Below, in pieces: positions 37,301 to 48,956 of a stretch of DNA of 64,000 bases. The notes under the pieces were generated by a model. It saw only the letters and a list, made by a program, of their open reading frames with translations. It was not told where the DNA came from and searched no databases. The position numbers were made by a program, and so were the translations under genes. This stretch comes from Blastomussa wellsi (Eukaryota; Cnidaria; Anthozoa; Scleractinia; Plerogyridae), in NCBI GenBank assembly GCA_947652115.1, contig OX393561.1, positions 39,816,331 to 39,880,330 on the forward strand, written 5' to 3'. The first letter of the stretch is position 1. Every line of letters begins with the position of its first letter.

Positions 37301-39604
37301 AGTCCGATTTGTTAATCACGAGTATGATTACAGACAGAATTGGACGACACGATGTCCTGTTATCAATTAATCATAACCATTACAATTTCCGAAAAACAAA
37401 AAGTTTTCCTTTATAAAAGCTTTTAATAGCAATTCTTAAAATATGATAATTACAATTTCCGAAAAATATACAGAGAATAGCTTGAGTCATTTTGGAAAAG
37501 CTCCACCTGTGAAGGGGACGTTTTTGTTGCTATAGTGATTGTAATCAATGTGGTGATTGGTGGAATTAGCTGACAGGAATTAAAATGATTGGCTAATATA
37601 ACTGTCCGATTACAGGTGTCCGATTACAGCAAACTGTCCGATTACACTTTTCGATTACAACTTTGCAGTTTATGCACCAACCAGTTGTGAGGAAATTGTA
37701 ATGGTTATGATTATATTAACAAAACTGTACCACTATTTGTAGCTTTCATTGGCGTAAACACGTCTTTTGGCTCTTACTATTTTGAAAGGATACTCGTAAC
37801 AGTGCCCCTGTAGTAAAGAATTAGAGAAGCTTTTATGCTCGACTGCCTCATTAACTCTGGTTTCTGTAACATGAAACAGCTATGAGTATTGCTACTTCCC
37901 CTGGATGGGATTCTCGCTCTTACAATTCGCCGGTACCCATATGTATTTTACTCTCGGAGTACTATTAACGATATGCTTCCACTGGATGGGGCAATTTCAT
38001 TTTCAATCCCAAATAGCAGATTTTAACATTCTCTTTTTAAGAGCAAATATTAGTCCAGCCTCGAAATTAAGAAAAGGAGCAGTCAGGCCTCAGTCTTGTT
38101 ATCTTTTTGCAGATTTAGTGATGACATAAAATACATGACGAATAAACCTCCACGTTTCATCTGGAGATGGTGTTGGAAAGTAATCTCTCCAATCACCATT
38201 TTTGTTGTACTTTCCATGAGCATCAAAAGCATGTCAGAAAGTACGCCACAATACACGCTCTGGGACCGAACGCAGGTGATAACATCTACCGATATCTTAT
38301 GGTAATGTTAATCATATCTTAGCAACAATTATCATCATCATCATCATCATCATCGACGTCGTCGTCGTCGTCGTCATCATCATCGCCACCACCACTAACA
38401 CCATCACCATCATCATCATCATCACCACCGCCAAACATGGCCACCACAATCGCATGAACACGGTATCTTGTCAGGTTGCAATACTACATCACTGCCACCA
38501 CCAGCACCTTGCCACGTGACCACCACCATCATTATCTTCCACTTCCATCATCACCATCACCGTTACGCGATCACACCTCCACACATTGTCACCCGAATCC
38601 CACACCTTGTCAGATTGTCCTGACAGCCTTACGAAGCCATTTATGCTCCTAGGAAAATTAAAGGTTCTCTATCAGGAACAAACAACAATGAATCCCAGCC
38701 AGGCTTGAAAAGCTGATTTTCATATTTAATTAATCCCAGCCTATATACTTTGATTATTCAGTACTATCGCTGTTAAATAGCTGCCACGTTTAATCGTTTG
38801 GGATTAATATTAATAACCTTCCCAGTGACTGGGAATTTGTTTGATAACATTATTGATTATAATTATAGTATATAACAACTGGAAATTGATGGAAACAACT
38901 ACCAGCCACCTTTAATCAGGCCTGTTCTCCAATTCATTCGCAGCCTAGCTACAATTCCCGTCGAAATTGTTGGGACACTGTTCTCACTTCCCCTCTCCCC
39001 CTTGCAATGTTGTGTTTCATGAAAAAAAAAACAAATACCTCCAGACTGCTACCTAATTTACAACATTGTTTCTGGGGAGGGGGGCCTATATTTCACAGCA
39101 ATCATTACAGATTGTCACGCTATTTGTTGGCAAACGAGGTGTCCCAGGTACTTATGTCGGGGATTGTAGCTCCAAAGACGTAACAGCTAAATACATCTTG
39201 TTCATTTATTTTAGGGTAAAGGAATAAACACCCCTTATCCTCCGTGGGCTAAGTTCCTGGCGATATCACTCACTCTTGTGTCGATATTTTTCATCCCTGC
39301 GGTGGCTTTCCTCCGTTACTACCGTATTATTGGATTGGGAACACCGGAGCTTCCGACCGTGGTCCTGGACGGAGACGCCGATAATTTAGACGCCTCTGAG
39401 CTGCAGCCACTTCACAACGGAAAGCCAACGAAGAAAAAGAAAATGAGAAAACTTAGTCTTGCCAGAAGAAAGTTTTTACTTGAAGAGAAACTAGCAGAAA
39501 GATCGGAAACGAATAAAAATGGTCCATTAAATAGGGTCATCACTGCTAACGGACAGATGTATCAACTGGTGAACCAGCACAATGGCGCAGCAATGTTCAT
39601 TTGA
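28341..39604 (+). CDS. SLC6-family sodium-coupled neutral amino-acid transporter
   Basis: A 12-helix plasma-membrane symporter using Na+ (and usually Cl-). Exons: 28341-28372 (candidate), 31540-31919, 32257-32735, 33310-33420, 34479-34688, 35275-35472, 35841-36042, 37005-37164, 38113-38275, 39215-39604. All have GT-AG borders and consistent phases (2,1,0,0,0,0,1,2,0), giving 774 residues, or 748 if translation starts at the well-placed ATG 31586. TM1 holds [15 protein letters not shown], the unwound Na+/substrate site of the family. [17 protein letters not shown] and the PLPWSSCPL loop match the B0AT/NTT4 (SLC6A15-A20) branch. [28 protein letters not shown] is TM6. The exon starting 35275 codes for a large extracellular loop with NxT/S sites (NNTG, NASI, NETL, NKTA). 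The C-tail is basic and cytoplasmic. The frame is unbroken, so the gene is likely functional. The exact paralogue is not decided. Confidence 0.92.
30277..30424 (+). repeat. Tandem duplication, unit 74 bp, in intron 1
   Basis: CGTC(T/C)TACAATTTTTCTG... occurs twice, starting at 30277 and 30351, nearly identical over about 65 bp. Confidence 0.85.
30478..30552. repeat. Foldback (GCGGAATATCGC family) in intron 1
   Basis: GCGCGGAATATCGCCTGA faces TCAAGCGATATTCCGC around a GGCCGTAGGCC centre. A related foldback is at 24012-24056. Confidence 0.7.
30838..31047 (+). repeat. MITE with CCATTTTACAGTTCTGTG ends, copy 2
   Basis: Same family as 24403-24602; ends CACAGAACTGTAAAATGG. Lies in the first SLC6 intron. 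Confidence 0.8.
31540..31919 (+). CDS. SLC6 exon 2 (N-terminal tail to TM1)
   Basis: Acceptor TTTTACTCAG, donor GGAG|GTAAGA. Holds the cytoplasmic Ser/Pro-rich N-tail and TM1 ([20 protein letters not shown]). The ATG at 31586 (ACCATGG) is an alternative start in the best context. Confidence 0.88.
32257..32735 (+). CDS. SLC6 exon 3 (TM1 end to TM4)
   Basis: Acceptor TTATTCCCCAG; donor AAAG|GTAATC. Encodes FLIPYGIML..., TM3 ([20 protein letters not shown]) and TM4 ([17 protein letters not shown]). The EL2 loop between them has a conserved-type Cys pair (SSCPL, HECKV). Confidence 0.92.
33310..33420 (+). CDS. SLC6 exon 4 (TM5)
   Basis: Acceptor TATTTTACAG, donor TGAG|GTAAGC; 37 codons in phase 0, encoding [17 protein letters not shown]. 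Confidence 0.9.
33489..33735 (-). repeat. Reverse-oriented SINE-like repeat in intron
   Basis: The block with GGCCCATCAGGCCGGAGC, CCCTGGATGGGATGCTAG, CCTGGGTGGAGAGAGG and TCTTGCCCAAGAACACAA has the look of an abundant tRNA-derived SINE read backwards; its B-box side (about 33700-33720) is worn. A partial second copy is at about 37882-37960. Confidence 0.6.
34479..34688 (+). CDS. SLC6 exon 5 (TM6-TM7)
   Basis: Acceptor TTTTCATTAG, donor TCAG|GTATTC; 70 codons, phase 0. Contains the TM6 ligand-binding stretch ([17 protein letters not shown]) and TM7. Confidence 0.92.
34732..34780. repeat. Strong hairpin just after exon 5 donor
   Basis: TACGCAGACGTTATTAGGG faces CCCTAATAACGCCTGCGTA with a very short loop, about 45 bp past the splice donor. 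Probably a tiny foldback repeat. Confidence 0.75.
35275..35472 (+). CDS. SLC6 exon 6 (extracellular loop 4)
   Basis: Acceptor ATATATAG, donor AACG|GTAAGA; 66 codons in phase 0. Polar with several possible N-glycosylation sites. Confidence 0.85.
35841..36042 (+). CDS. SLC6 exon 7 (TM8)
   Basis: Acceptor CTTTTTCATAG, donor TTCAG|GTGTGG. Encodes [20 protein letters not shown] and TM8 with [12 protein letters not shown], the second Na+ site region. Confidence 0.9.
36388..36526. repeat. Palindromic MITE (GGCCACTTCRGAAAATACC ends)
   Basis: Both ends carry GGCCACTTC...AATACCATAATACTC as inverted copies with TA next to each end. A one-sided copy lies at 22348-22429. Confidence 0.8.
36570..36744. 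repeat. MITE with CTACTTGCACAAT ends, copy 1
   Basis: ATTCTCTACTTGCAC at one end faces GTGCAAGTAGCGAAT at the other. Next to the preceding MITE in the same intron. Copy 2 at about 44087-44212. Confidence 0.8.
37005..37164 (+). CDS. SLC6 exon 8 (TM9-TM10)
   Basis: Acceptor CTACTCCGCAG, donor ACAG|GTAAGG; phase 1 to 2. Encodes [13 protein letters not shown] and [20 protein letters not shown]. Confidence 0.9.
37244..37343. repeat. 100-bp palindromic repeat in intron
   Basis: CCAATTTGGTCTGTAATCAT faces ATGATTACAGACAGAATTGG around GGACGACCGCGAGGCGGGAGTCC. Confidence 0.8.
38113..38275 (+). CDS. SLC6 exon 9 (TM11)
   Basis: Acceptor CTTTTTGCAG, donor CGCAG|GTGATA. Encodes [19 protein letters not shown] and the TM11 stretch [13 protein letters not shown]. 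Confidence 0.9.
38328..38430 (+). repeat. ATC/GTC trinucleotide repeat in intron
   Basis: Runs of ATC, then GTC, ATC and CACC triplets; further ATC/ACC-rich tracts near 38518-38568. Confidence 0.9.
39215..39604 (+). CDS. SLC6 last exon (TM12 and C-tail)
   Basis: Acceptor TTTATTTTAG; 129 codons to TGA at 39602-39604. Encodes [10 protein letters not shown]12 ([19 protein letters not shown]) and a basic tail ([14 protein letters not shown]). Confidence 0.92.
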   Translation, partial: GKGINTPYPPWAKFLAISLTLVSIFFIPAVAFLRYYRIIGLGTPELPTVVLDGDADNLDASELQPLHNGKPTKKKKMRKLSLARRKFLLEEKLAERSETNKNGPLNRVITANGQMYQLVNQHNGAAMFI

Positions 39605-39823
39605 AATCCTGTAAAGAAGGATTCGAAGTGACGAATGCAGTCCATTGTCGTTGTGTCACAATTCAAGAGGATAATGTTTAGCTCTTCTCTGTGTTGCGTC
39701 AGTTTGGATGCCATGGTATTCTTTCCTAACATGTTTACATAATCACAGTATAATCCGTGGTACCTTGATCTGGTATGTTGTTTGGGACTGCAGTTGACTG
39801 TTGACGTTCTAATCGTCAATTCG

Positions 39824-39829
39824 AATAAA
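39824..39829 (+). terminator. AATAAA poly(A) signal of the SLC6 gene
   Basis: First AATAAA downstream of the stop codon, 220 bp away, consistent with a short 3' UTR. Confidence 0.5.
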
Positions 39830-40349
39830 TTTTAAACTCGCAAAGGGAGGAGACTTCCGCTGGAAGCGCAGCAAGTGAAGTTAATTTCTATGCTCCAGGT
39901 TCTACCATTGAAGGGAACCTTGATCAGGAATTCTAGCACCAAATAATGTTGTTAGGTGGACCTGGCCTACTTTCTGCTTCTTGCGTCACATTCACGTACA
40001 ACAAGATACAATCAAACCATTGGTACTAAAATACTGAATCATATATATAATTTCTGTTTGTGAGATGGATTTCACAGAGAAGGAAGATAATGTGGTTTTC
40101 AATGAAATAGTTTTTATAAGAATTAGAAAAATCCTCGGCAAAAGGTGTTCACAGTAACAAGTAACAAAGAACACATTAGATGCTGTAGAAATGATTTCTG
40201 TATCATCATGAAAGAGAGATACAGAGTTGGCCATTCCAGGAACTTCGATGAAGGCGCATGAGTTCTGGGTAATCAAACAAAAGCAAGCTATGATTGGCGA
40301 ATTATAGCTCACGTTGGCTACCTTGGTCCTAGACCATTATCGACCCCAG

Positions 40350-40726
40350 GGTTCCCCAGGCCCGTGTTACCCTCTTAACCGGCTGGGCCTGTGCACAATT
40401 AACAAGTGGCTCTGGGAGGGAGTCCAGTCACATCAACCGTTTCGAAACCCCTTTTTCTTGTTACAGTGCGACCTCTATTAAGCGGCCACCCTCCATTAAA
40501 CGTCCACTTTCTAAAGTCCAGAATTATTTGTTTTATATTTTGCCTCAATTAAGCGGCCACTTTTCAAAGTCCCGATGGTGGCCGCTTAATAGAGGTCGCG
40601 CAGTTTAAAACGGTTGATTTGATTGGAATCTCTAGTCAATCAAATCATATGTCCCCAGAGCCACTTGTTCCTCGTGCACAGGCCCAGTCGACTAAGAGGG
40701 ACAAGCGGCTCTGGGGACGAGAATAG
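40350..40726. repeat. Long-TIR MITE (GGGGACGAGAA family) with nested element
   Basis: Ends carry GGCCTGTGCAC... and CTCTGGGGACGAGAATAGG like 19424-19698. Its centre is split by the pogo-like element at 40464-40603. Confidence 0.75.
40464..40603. repeat. Nested pogo/Tigger-like MITE
   Basis: CAGTGCGACCTCTATTAAGC faces the complement GCTTAATAGAGGTCGCGCAG. The CAGTGCG terminus and TA before it suggest the Tc1/mariner-pogo group (inference). Confidence 0.7.
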
Positions 40727-43431
40727 GTCCTAGTCTCCCGGCCAAAATGTAATTTAAGATTTTTTTCTCATTTGTCGGAGAGAGAAAAGTGTAAAACATT
40801 ATTTTGTATGGTTTGGATTCTGAGTCGTTCCCAGTCGTCTCTCAGTTCACCCCCCTGCTACCTCTGCTACTCATTTATCCACACACTTGCCTTTTGGTGT
40901 CAGCTGGATGAGACTCAGAATCAATAATTAATATATCGAAATTTAATCGTAAATATTCACTATAGTTCCGTGTATGGAACATTTGTTATTACTTCAGAGT
41001 TTGGCTTTTTTGTTACTGTTTTGATAAAAACCCCAAAGTAAAGTAGAAATCCGTGTTATTCAGTGCTTTCAATAAAATTATTGATTAAGAGAATGTGTAT
41101 GCCATGACTTTTTGGACTGTATTTTTGATCAACGTGGCTTATTGTAAGTGATCTTTCCGCTTTCATGAAGTTTATGGCGCTGAAATTTGAGGTTATTAAT
41201 TAATCACTGTAGCTAAAGACATACAAAAATCAGTAACTACACAAATATTTATTTAGCTTTTCTCCTGGTCTGCATCATCAAGCACGACTTGATTATACAA
41301 GAAACAGAAGAAGTTAAACTCATAATAAATTTTGTTTAATTTTCCGTTTTGATCAACAGGAACGATCGCAGGACTTTTTAAATGGACTCGAAAGCTATGC
41401 AATTTTGTAAATATTACTCGTTTGAACACATAGGCAGGCGTTTTTAGTGAACGAGTAAAAAAACAAAGAATGAAAGATAAATGTGTCCCTCGGGCACCAG
41501 GCCCTTTGAGTTTACCCACAGCTCAATCCTGTTCATGCTCGACTTATAAATTGACCGGAAAGAGGAGCCAAAGGTTGTTTGCTATTTTACACGGGGAAAT
41601 CGTTTGGTGCACAGTTTAGGCAAATGGTAAGCAAACATGTAAATTCCCAAACGGCAACTCCAAATGAGATTTAACATAATTCAACCGGACCGCCTGGAAC
41701 TAAGCTGAGTAGCCTAGCCGCGCCTACGTATACCGCTCGAAACAAATCTAACAAATGCATGGTGAAAACATTTCTCGTTCGCATATTCCGGTTGGGAATT
41801 TATGACTTACTTTCAGGACCGTCTGGTTTAGTTTTGGAAATTTAACGTTCGGAAAAACGGCTCAAAAATACTAACCATTTACAACAAGAGAAAACGATGG
41901 AAAGGAGAGGAACACGTTCAGTCCTCGCTTTGGGATATGCCAATTCCATTTAAGTTATTTTTAAACTCGCTACAGGAAATGAAAAATGTTCCTATTTCGA
42001 TCTCGCACTTGGAAGGAAAACAAATTTTCACTTGTAATGACAGACCGAGTCGGTTAAGTTTTGTCAATGAAAACGACGATCATTTTGGACCCCCTAGGTG
42101 CCTTGCGCTTGCGGCGCGCGCTACAAATCGTAAATATGCTGCGCGGTCCCTGTGTTTGTGGTTGATAGTTTTGTTATCGCCCCAGCAAAGGCATCCCAAA
42201 CTAACGATTCGAGAAATCGCATACACCCACCTTTCATACACCCCGTATCGAGTGGAACGTGACTCCCTGAAGTAGATAGAAAAAACGCGGTGTTGTGTTA
42301 CATTTTTTTGCCGTTGAGAATTGTATCAAGTTTGAAATAATGTGGAATAAAACGCTAAAAAATTAAAGTTTACATTCTATTCAATATATAAAGGAAAATA
42401 TACTCGCCGTACTTGGTTTCTGTTGTCCTTTTGACTTATTTGATCGTTTTTGGGGGATTTTGAGGGTTTCGTCGTGGCCCTCAATCGGCTTCAATCGGAA
42501 CCGTTTCCAACCAGCCGTATATGTGCCGCAAGGCCGTTTTCTCGCCGAAATCCGAATTCGCTCCTTGATTTCCCCTCCAACGTAAAGAAGGATAGTTCAT
42601 TCTCCTAGTCTGGCCGGCTTGGGATAAACGTCATCCTTTCAGCTCCAATTCTAACGATTTATGCTTCATTACTGACCGTCCTCCCGGCTACGACGCAGTT
42701 GGATATCGTCACATCTGGGACTTATCAGACTAGTAGGGTCGGCGTAACATTATCCGCAACTCTTTCCCCACGACCCCACCCGTCTTGTTAGTCGCAGTTT
42801 TCACGGTATCCAACTGCGCCGTATTGGAAAGGACAGTCAAGAGCTGGAAACACCAGTAGTGAGGCTACACGGTATTTGCAGCCCACGTTGAAAACATTCA
42901 CTAATACTAATCGCATTGTAATCGCACCATAACATGCAGCGCTCATTGTCAGCAATTGTCAACAAATGTCAATTCTAATATTATCACAGGTTCCCGCGTC
43001 AATCATTTAGTTTTTCATTGGTCAACAACACAACAAAAGCACGGATGTTTTTTTCTCTGCTCGCTTCCGTCTGTTCTCGCAGAACAGGCAAGGATTTTAA
43101 AACCAGTAGCTCTCCCTTGGTTGCTTTCTTATTGCCCATAGAATCCACTGTAGGTCATATTACTAGCGATAACCGAAGGTTAGGAAGTGCGGACGAGGAT
43201 GATGGGTTAATAAAAGTGTAGCAGAGATGTGGCGCATGATGATTTTTGACTCTTTGGGTAACGAAATATTTTGGGGCCCAAAGGAAAAATGTTTCTGCTT
43301 AGCGGGGCTTAAATGTTTGCCCGCATTATAAGGGTAGAACCGTGTGAAACAGTATGCACAAGCACGACGAAAAATCAAAACCTTTTCTTTATGTACGTAC
43401 GTAAAAGCAGCGGCAAAAGACGTCTTTGTAA
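40727..43431. other. Host non-coding DNA, nothing recognised
   Basis: A 112-codon frame (41937-42275) has no known motif or splice support. Around 42665-42850 an imperfect inverted arrangement pairs CTACGACGCAGTTGGATA with TATCCAACTGCGCCGTA. Confidence 0.4.
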
Positions 43432-43568
43432 AATGAACAGATCGGACAAACAACACTCGCTCCATGCTTGAGGTTTACGACGAACAAATCGGGCGATGCT
43501 CTCGCTACACGCTTGAGGTCAAGGATGAACAGATCGGACGGACAACACACTCGCTACTCGCTTGAGGC
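43432..43568 (+). repeat. Three-copy tandem repeat (unit about 46-60 bp)
   Basis: Units contain GAACAGATCGGAC, CTCGCT and GCTTGAGG in the same order three times. Confidence 0.65.
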
Positions 43569-43832
43569 GGAATGAGGTCGGGAAAATGACATCCAATGCG
43601 ACATGAAGAGTAAACGTCCAGGTTGACACGCTCGATTCAAATTGCACGGCACTGCTTTTTTGTATAATTTTATTGATTTTATTGATTACTGCGACATACA
43701 CTTACAGTTACATACAAGACGTTAGGCACTGCTGTTATGCGTGAGTTTCACGCGATCCAAGGTCCAAGTACGCGAGACGTGCGTGGTAAATTACGTTCTT
43801 TGCATTCCATACATTCTACTCGAATAGAGCCA

Positions 43833-44086
43833 TTCTCGTCCCCAGAGGCCGCGATTCGTTTGGTCAGCACCTACAATCGCGACCTCTGGGAAGGTCCAAC
43901 ACCCGAAGTCCACGAATCTCGGACTTCCCGCTACTCTGCGCATGCACAAAGTCAAATCTGACAAATCTGATTGGCTGGGTTGGCTGAAAGCTACAAAACG
44001 TGTTTTCTACGTATGCTCACAGTTACGGCCAGAGATCGTGATTCTTGGTGCTGACCAAAAGGATCGCGGCCTCAGGGGACGAGATT
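43833..44086. repeat. MITE with TCGTCCCCAGAGGCCGCGAT ends
   Basis: Left TIR TCTCGTCCCCAGAGGCCGCG and GGTCAGCACC pair with right GGTGCTGACC and CGCGGCCTCAGGGGACGAGA. The next MITE abuts it. Confidence 0.75.
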
Positions 44087-44212
44087 GGAATTCCCTACTT
44101 GCACAATCCCATAATACCCCGCTTCTACCCCCCAATTGGAAACAATGATTATGCAAAATTTTGGGGGGTAAAAGAGGTGTATTATGGGATTTGTGCAAGT
44201 AGAGAATAGAGC
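44087..44212. repeat. MITE with CTACTTGCACAAT ends, copy 2
   Basis: CTACTTGCACAATCCCATAA faces its complement; related to 36570-36744 but with a shorter centre. Confidence 0.8.
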
Positions 44213-45792
44213 AAAAATCGAGTTGGGGGCTAACTACATAACTGACGCGCGTGCGTTTCTAATAGCAACATTGAAATTAGGATTGTGGGCTCCTCTGGTC
44301 GCCCGCAATAAGTCGCGGGCTTTACAGCTTTAGGCAAACGGCGAAAACGTCTCCAGCAAAACGAAAGCAATGTCGTAGATACGTAAGGCCCCCACGTTTA
44401 GGTAAATGTTTCGGGGTTTTTTTCTCTTTAAATTATAAGAGAACCTTCGGTCACCAGGTAACCCGTCTGAAAATAATTGAACTATGAACGAACAACATGT
44501 GCTGTTCAACTGATTTTAATTAAAATAATTTTTTATTTAAACAATGAAATTCGAGAAGCCATCGCCTGTAACCTATGATTAGTCGAACAAGGACTCTGAG
44601 AGCGAAAAAGCGAGGAAGATGATCGCATGGCCCGATCAGTCATTTCATATTCAGCATATACCTCTAGGGGTTTGCTTCTGCTATAAGAGCCGAACGTCAA
44701 AGCAATGACCCCTCGTCGTCTTGGTAGTTATTTTTGCACTGAAAATTTAATTTGATGCAAATTTTGGCTCGTTTTATCATGTTATTTTTTATAGGTAACA
44801 CCACGCTAATTTCTTTCTTTCAAAACCTGGATATATACACGCAGTTCCTCTGGTCCTACAGTTATCATGCACGTCATTCAGTTTAAGAAAGTACTGCCGC
44901 CAATGCTTGTCATAGCCGTAAACTTAAAATATTGATATTGAGATGATCAAAATGAGCCTATTCACACAAAAATGTCAAAACATCAAGACTGAACGACTTA
45001 ACAAAGGGCATTTTTTAAGGAGCATTCCATCTCCATAAAAACAACGAATTGGTATTAGCGAGCGGATGTGTTATTTCGAGACGCTCTAGAAAAGTCAGTG
45101 CGGCGTTCTTCATGCGGAGTGAGAACATGTCTGCTTTCAAAGGGGAAATTATATTAACAAACACGGATTCGTACAGGTGTAGAGAATGCATGGTTAGAGG
45201 GTGGACTGCCCGCGCGCTATAAAAACCACGCTAACAGCAGGTTAAAGGTAGGTCCGACAATTTCTCGCTCGAATATGTGACAACAACATCAAAATAAAGA
45301 CAATGTTAAAAATTTATCACAAGACGGATCATAATTAATCAATTTTACTTTACACTTGCATGCAATGTTATTTATTTGTTATTTAAAATATGAGCAGCAG
45401 CTCCTGATATGAGAAAATACATCAAAACTTTCTTGGTGCCAGTTTGTTAACAATAAACAAAATATAAACGAAAGGGAATGCCGTGAAAGATCAATAACTG
45501 TACCAGACTCGGTACGTATATAGTGGTTTACAGGTTTTCCAGTCCCTGACGCTAAATGCCACGATCGATGTTTACACCCTTTTTAGTTATTTCCTGCCGA
45601 AAAAAACACACGTGAAAGTAATATAAAACAAAATTATTCATAATTGATAGTCTCATAATTGCCGGCCCTTCATTCTCTTTATAACCAAAAAGGTGTTGAA
45701 TAATCTCCTCTTGGGAATCAGTGATACAATAGGCGTATAAGAATCGACATAATTGGTGGTGTAAACCGGGCAGTACCAGATAATTCGGGACG
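44213..45792. other. Host non-coding DNA, nothing recognised
   Basis: AT-rich; no gene, RNA or mobile element seen. Confidence 0.4.
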
Positions 45793-46078
45793 GACCATTT
45801 TATTTTATTTTACTATATATATATATATACGTTTTTTTCTGGGGGGGGGAGGGGGGGGGGGGCGGTTGGGCAATTTTTCTGAGCAATGTTTTCACCTTCA
45901 GGTTGAGCAAGATTATTTTTAAACTGTAATCCAGTGCGCAAGACCTTTTTAACATCATTACAGGACCTGGACAGTAGAAAGTGCTTGATAATTTTTTTCC
46001 ATGGCTCCCTGGAGCCCTGCTTTGCACGATACTTTCTTGTGCAGGATTTTTTTTTTGGTAATTTCTCAATCCCCCTCA
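45793..46078 (-). repeat. Dispersed repeat, copy 1 (with poly-G and TA tracts)
   Basis: Shares CCTGGACAGTAGAAAGTGCT, TTTGCACGATA and a G-rich start with 60782-61019. Contains (TA)n at 45815-45829 and a G-run at 45841-45862. The frames inside both copies are alike only through the repeat. Confidence 0.7.
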
Positions 46079-46887
46079 AAAAATAAAATGGCCCGTGCCT
46101 CACAGTACCTGTTTCCCTGCTTACGTGACTTGGTGTTTATTTCGTGAGCGTGAGTACGTACCTCCCATGAATTTAATAAATTCTTAAAGGTTGAAACAAA
46201 ATTTATCTGTGTATTTGAGTTTGGACGCGTGGACGATACATATATATTTTTCCTAAGACTGTAACTCACTTTTATCCCGTGGCAAGGAATAGAAGCATGG
46301 AGCTGTTTTATCCAAGCAACAGATAACGTAAGCAAATAATATATTTGATTAATAATTTCCGAAACGCCCATTTTAAACTCAGTACAGAGAAATAAGTAAT
46401 CGTTTTATATAACAGCTATAAACTCGAACCCCGGGACTCGAACGCTGTACTTTCTATAGAAACCCTGAAGAACTGAAGACCTCACTTCCTTACTACTGCG
46501 CATGCTTGAGTGTACCTTTTGAATAATTCCATAATTGACAATGGTATTTTCTTTTTGATCGAATCCTCGGCATGAAGCTAAACGATCCTTCAATTTGAAG
46601 AGAAATACAAAAACATAGCGGATAAAGGTGAGGGTTTCGATGTGTTTCTTGTACATGTTTTAACTGGAAAGTTTCAATTTAAGGTCATAGTCATTAGCTG
46701 TGCTAAAAAAGTGACCCTGATGATAAATTGATGTTTTAGGTCGAAAACGGTTGATTTTATCGTATTTTTAGCTTGTAATCCCTTCAACCTTTGAGCAAAC
46801 GTATTGTCAATATTGATTTATTTCGATATTTGCAAGAACTAGTAGTTACCGTTCTAAATACAACTGACAGTGGAAATAACTACCAAT
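46079..46887. other. Host non-coding DNA, nothing recognised
   Basis: No supportable feature. Confidence 0.35.
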
Positions 46888-46940
46888 TGTGCGATGTGCG
46901 ATGTGCGATGTGCGATGTGCAATGTGCGATGTGCGATGTG
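46888..46940 (+). repeat. GATGTGC microsatellite-like array
   Basis: Seven or so copies of the 7-bp unit GATGTGC with one variant (AATGTGC). Confidence 0.85.
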
Positions 46941-48956
46941 CCATATCAACCTATCACAGCGCACGATATGTTGAGTAGCTTATAGCAAGTCATATTCTGT
47001 TCCGGCAAATGAGTGTTGTGCACTGTTCAGAACACCATTAAAGTTATAGTTATTCGCCTCGCTGAAAATATGAAAGCTGCATTTGATCTAAGCGCCTTGC
47101 AAGCGCTTTTTGTTTTTCATTCTTGTCGCATTTTTGCCTGTAATCCTTTTAACTTTTCAGCGAGTTTATTTTCAAAGCATTTATTTGAAGAACTAAAAGA
47201 GCTAATGCTGGTTGCCAAATACTGAAGATGGGCAGAAGAAATCAATAGCTATCAATTATTCGAAGTGCGTGCGTTTTGCGTTTCGATAGGGGCACGAAAT
47301 CACTATGTATTCATGATATGACACTGGAAGTCGCAATGACATAATTAAGGCAATATGGGTCAGTGTAAATACAGGTGCCAAAATTAAATACAAAGTATCG
47401 TTTATGAGTACTGAGCAATGAGCTGCCGTTTTTGGAGTAGGAAAGTGACGCGGAGCGAGGAAAAGTAATATAATTTCGTTTTAAGAATGGCCCGCTCTTG
47501 ATAAGTATCACTTAGGTAGTTTATATATGCGTGCCTACTGGTATGTTTTCATTTATTTTAAACGAGAAAACTAAACCAATTATAGCAGCTAACAAATAGT
47601 ACAAATGTGTCATATTTAAGACTATTTACATGACAAGCTGTCTTGAGAAGGTTTCAGTGTTAGTTAATTGGATATAGTCTGGTTGCGCATAATTTTACAT
47701 AAATGCTCAAACATTCATATTAACGGGAAAATATTTTGTATTGCTGATGGGCGTGAGGATACTGTTGACGTCTGAATCATGAACTGCGTGTCGATCATTT
47801 ATGCATATGGCCTATTTAGCGTTGAAAAAGGCTTGTTAGCTAATATAATTGGATAGTTTGATTGTGTATAATTTTGCAAAACACCGTACAACATTGAAAG
47901 TCAACAAAACCAGCAAACAAAAAAAAGAAAATATATTTCCCACTGCAGCTCCTGTACGTGATGTTTTGACGTCAGAAGAAATTTTAAAAAAGGCAGGTGA
48001 TCGTTTATGCATACGGTCAATTTAGTAAGTGTTGCCATCTTAACCATTTAAAACCATTTTAAAACGTGTTTTAACGCACAATTCGAAACTAAAGACGATG
48101 GCATTCGCACCCAAATTTCCAACCGACGTTTTTACGCAACCCTTCGAAAGCTGGTTGTGAGTTTATCGTTAATTTGACAGTGTAAAGCGTAAAAGCGACA
48201 TGTGAATTCCACTGCTGTCACCTATCGATGGAACACTAACATTTCAGGTTGGTGCAGTACTATTTAAATTAATACATGTTTGGAAACAGCAAGGTATTTT
48301 TCCACGGAGTTCAAAGTTGCTTGAAGTAGCTCTTTCGCTCTTTAACACCCAGTGAGAGGGGATCCGAAAAAGACGACGTCATTTATTTACGGGGGAGGGG
48401 GGAGTTGGTGTCAACTCTGAGAAGGCTGGTTTCGTCAGTAAACCAAAGTTCTTCAGACCTCTTTAGGGAATTGGAAGATTTATTTTGCCGGGAATCGGGA
48501 GACCCGAAACAATTTTGGGGAGACATGAAGCAACGTGGTTAAAATTTTGAGATTTTTTAGAAAATGTCTCCAAAAATAATTGGGGCAATATTCCAAAATT
48601 TCGGGAGGACTTTCATTTACACATTGCATTCCTCAAACAACGTCTGTTAGAGTTGTAACCCCCGTCAGTTTTTAGCTACCTTTTCTCCCATGAGTTGATT
48701 CAACTCACCAATAACAAACCGATGCTGTTGCTATTAGAAGACCTGCAAATGGTCTGGAAACATATTTTCGGCAATATTAATTATAAAAATAGGGAGAAGG
48801 CGCGCCGCTAGCTACCACTCGAGCTCATTGAATAGAAAATTAGCAATATAATTTTTTTGGTCGTTTTGTTTATCCTACTCTCAGTAAAGTAAACAATGGC
48901 GCGCAAAATTCGCAGACACTTTCTCCTGTTGCAAATCCAAGATTCTCATTGGCTCT
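46941..48956. other. Host non-coding DNA, nothing recognised
   Basis: AT-rich, no supportable gene. Confidence 0.35.

Noticed and set aside
41937..42275. 112-codon plus-strand frame
   Set aside because: No domain, no splice context, and composition like the surrounding non-coding DNA.
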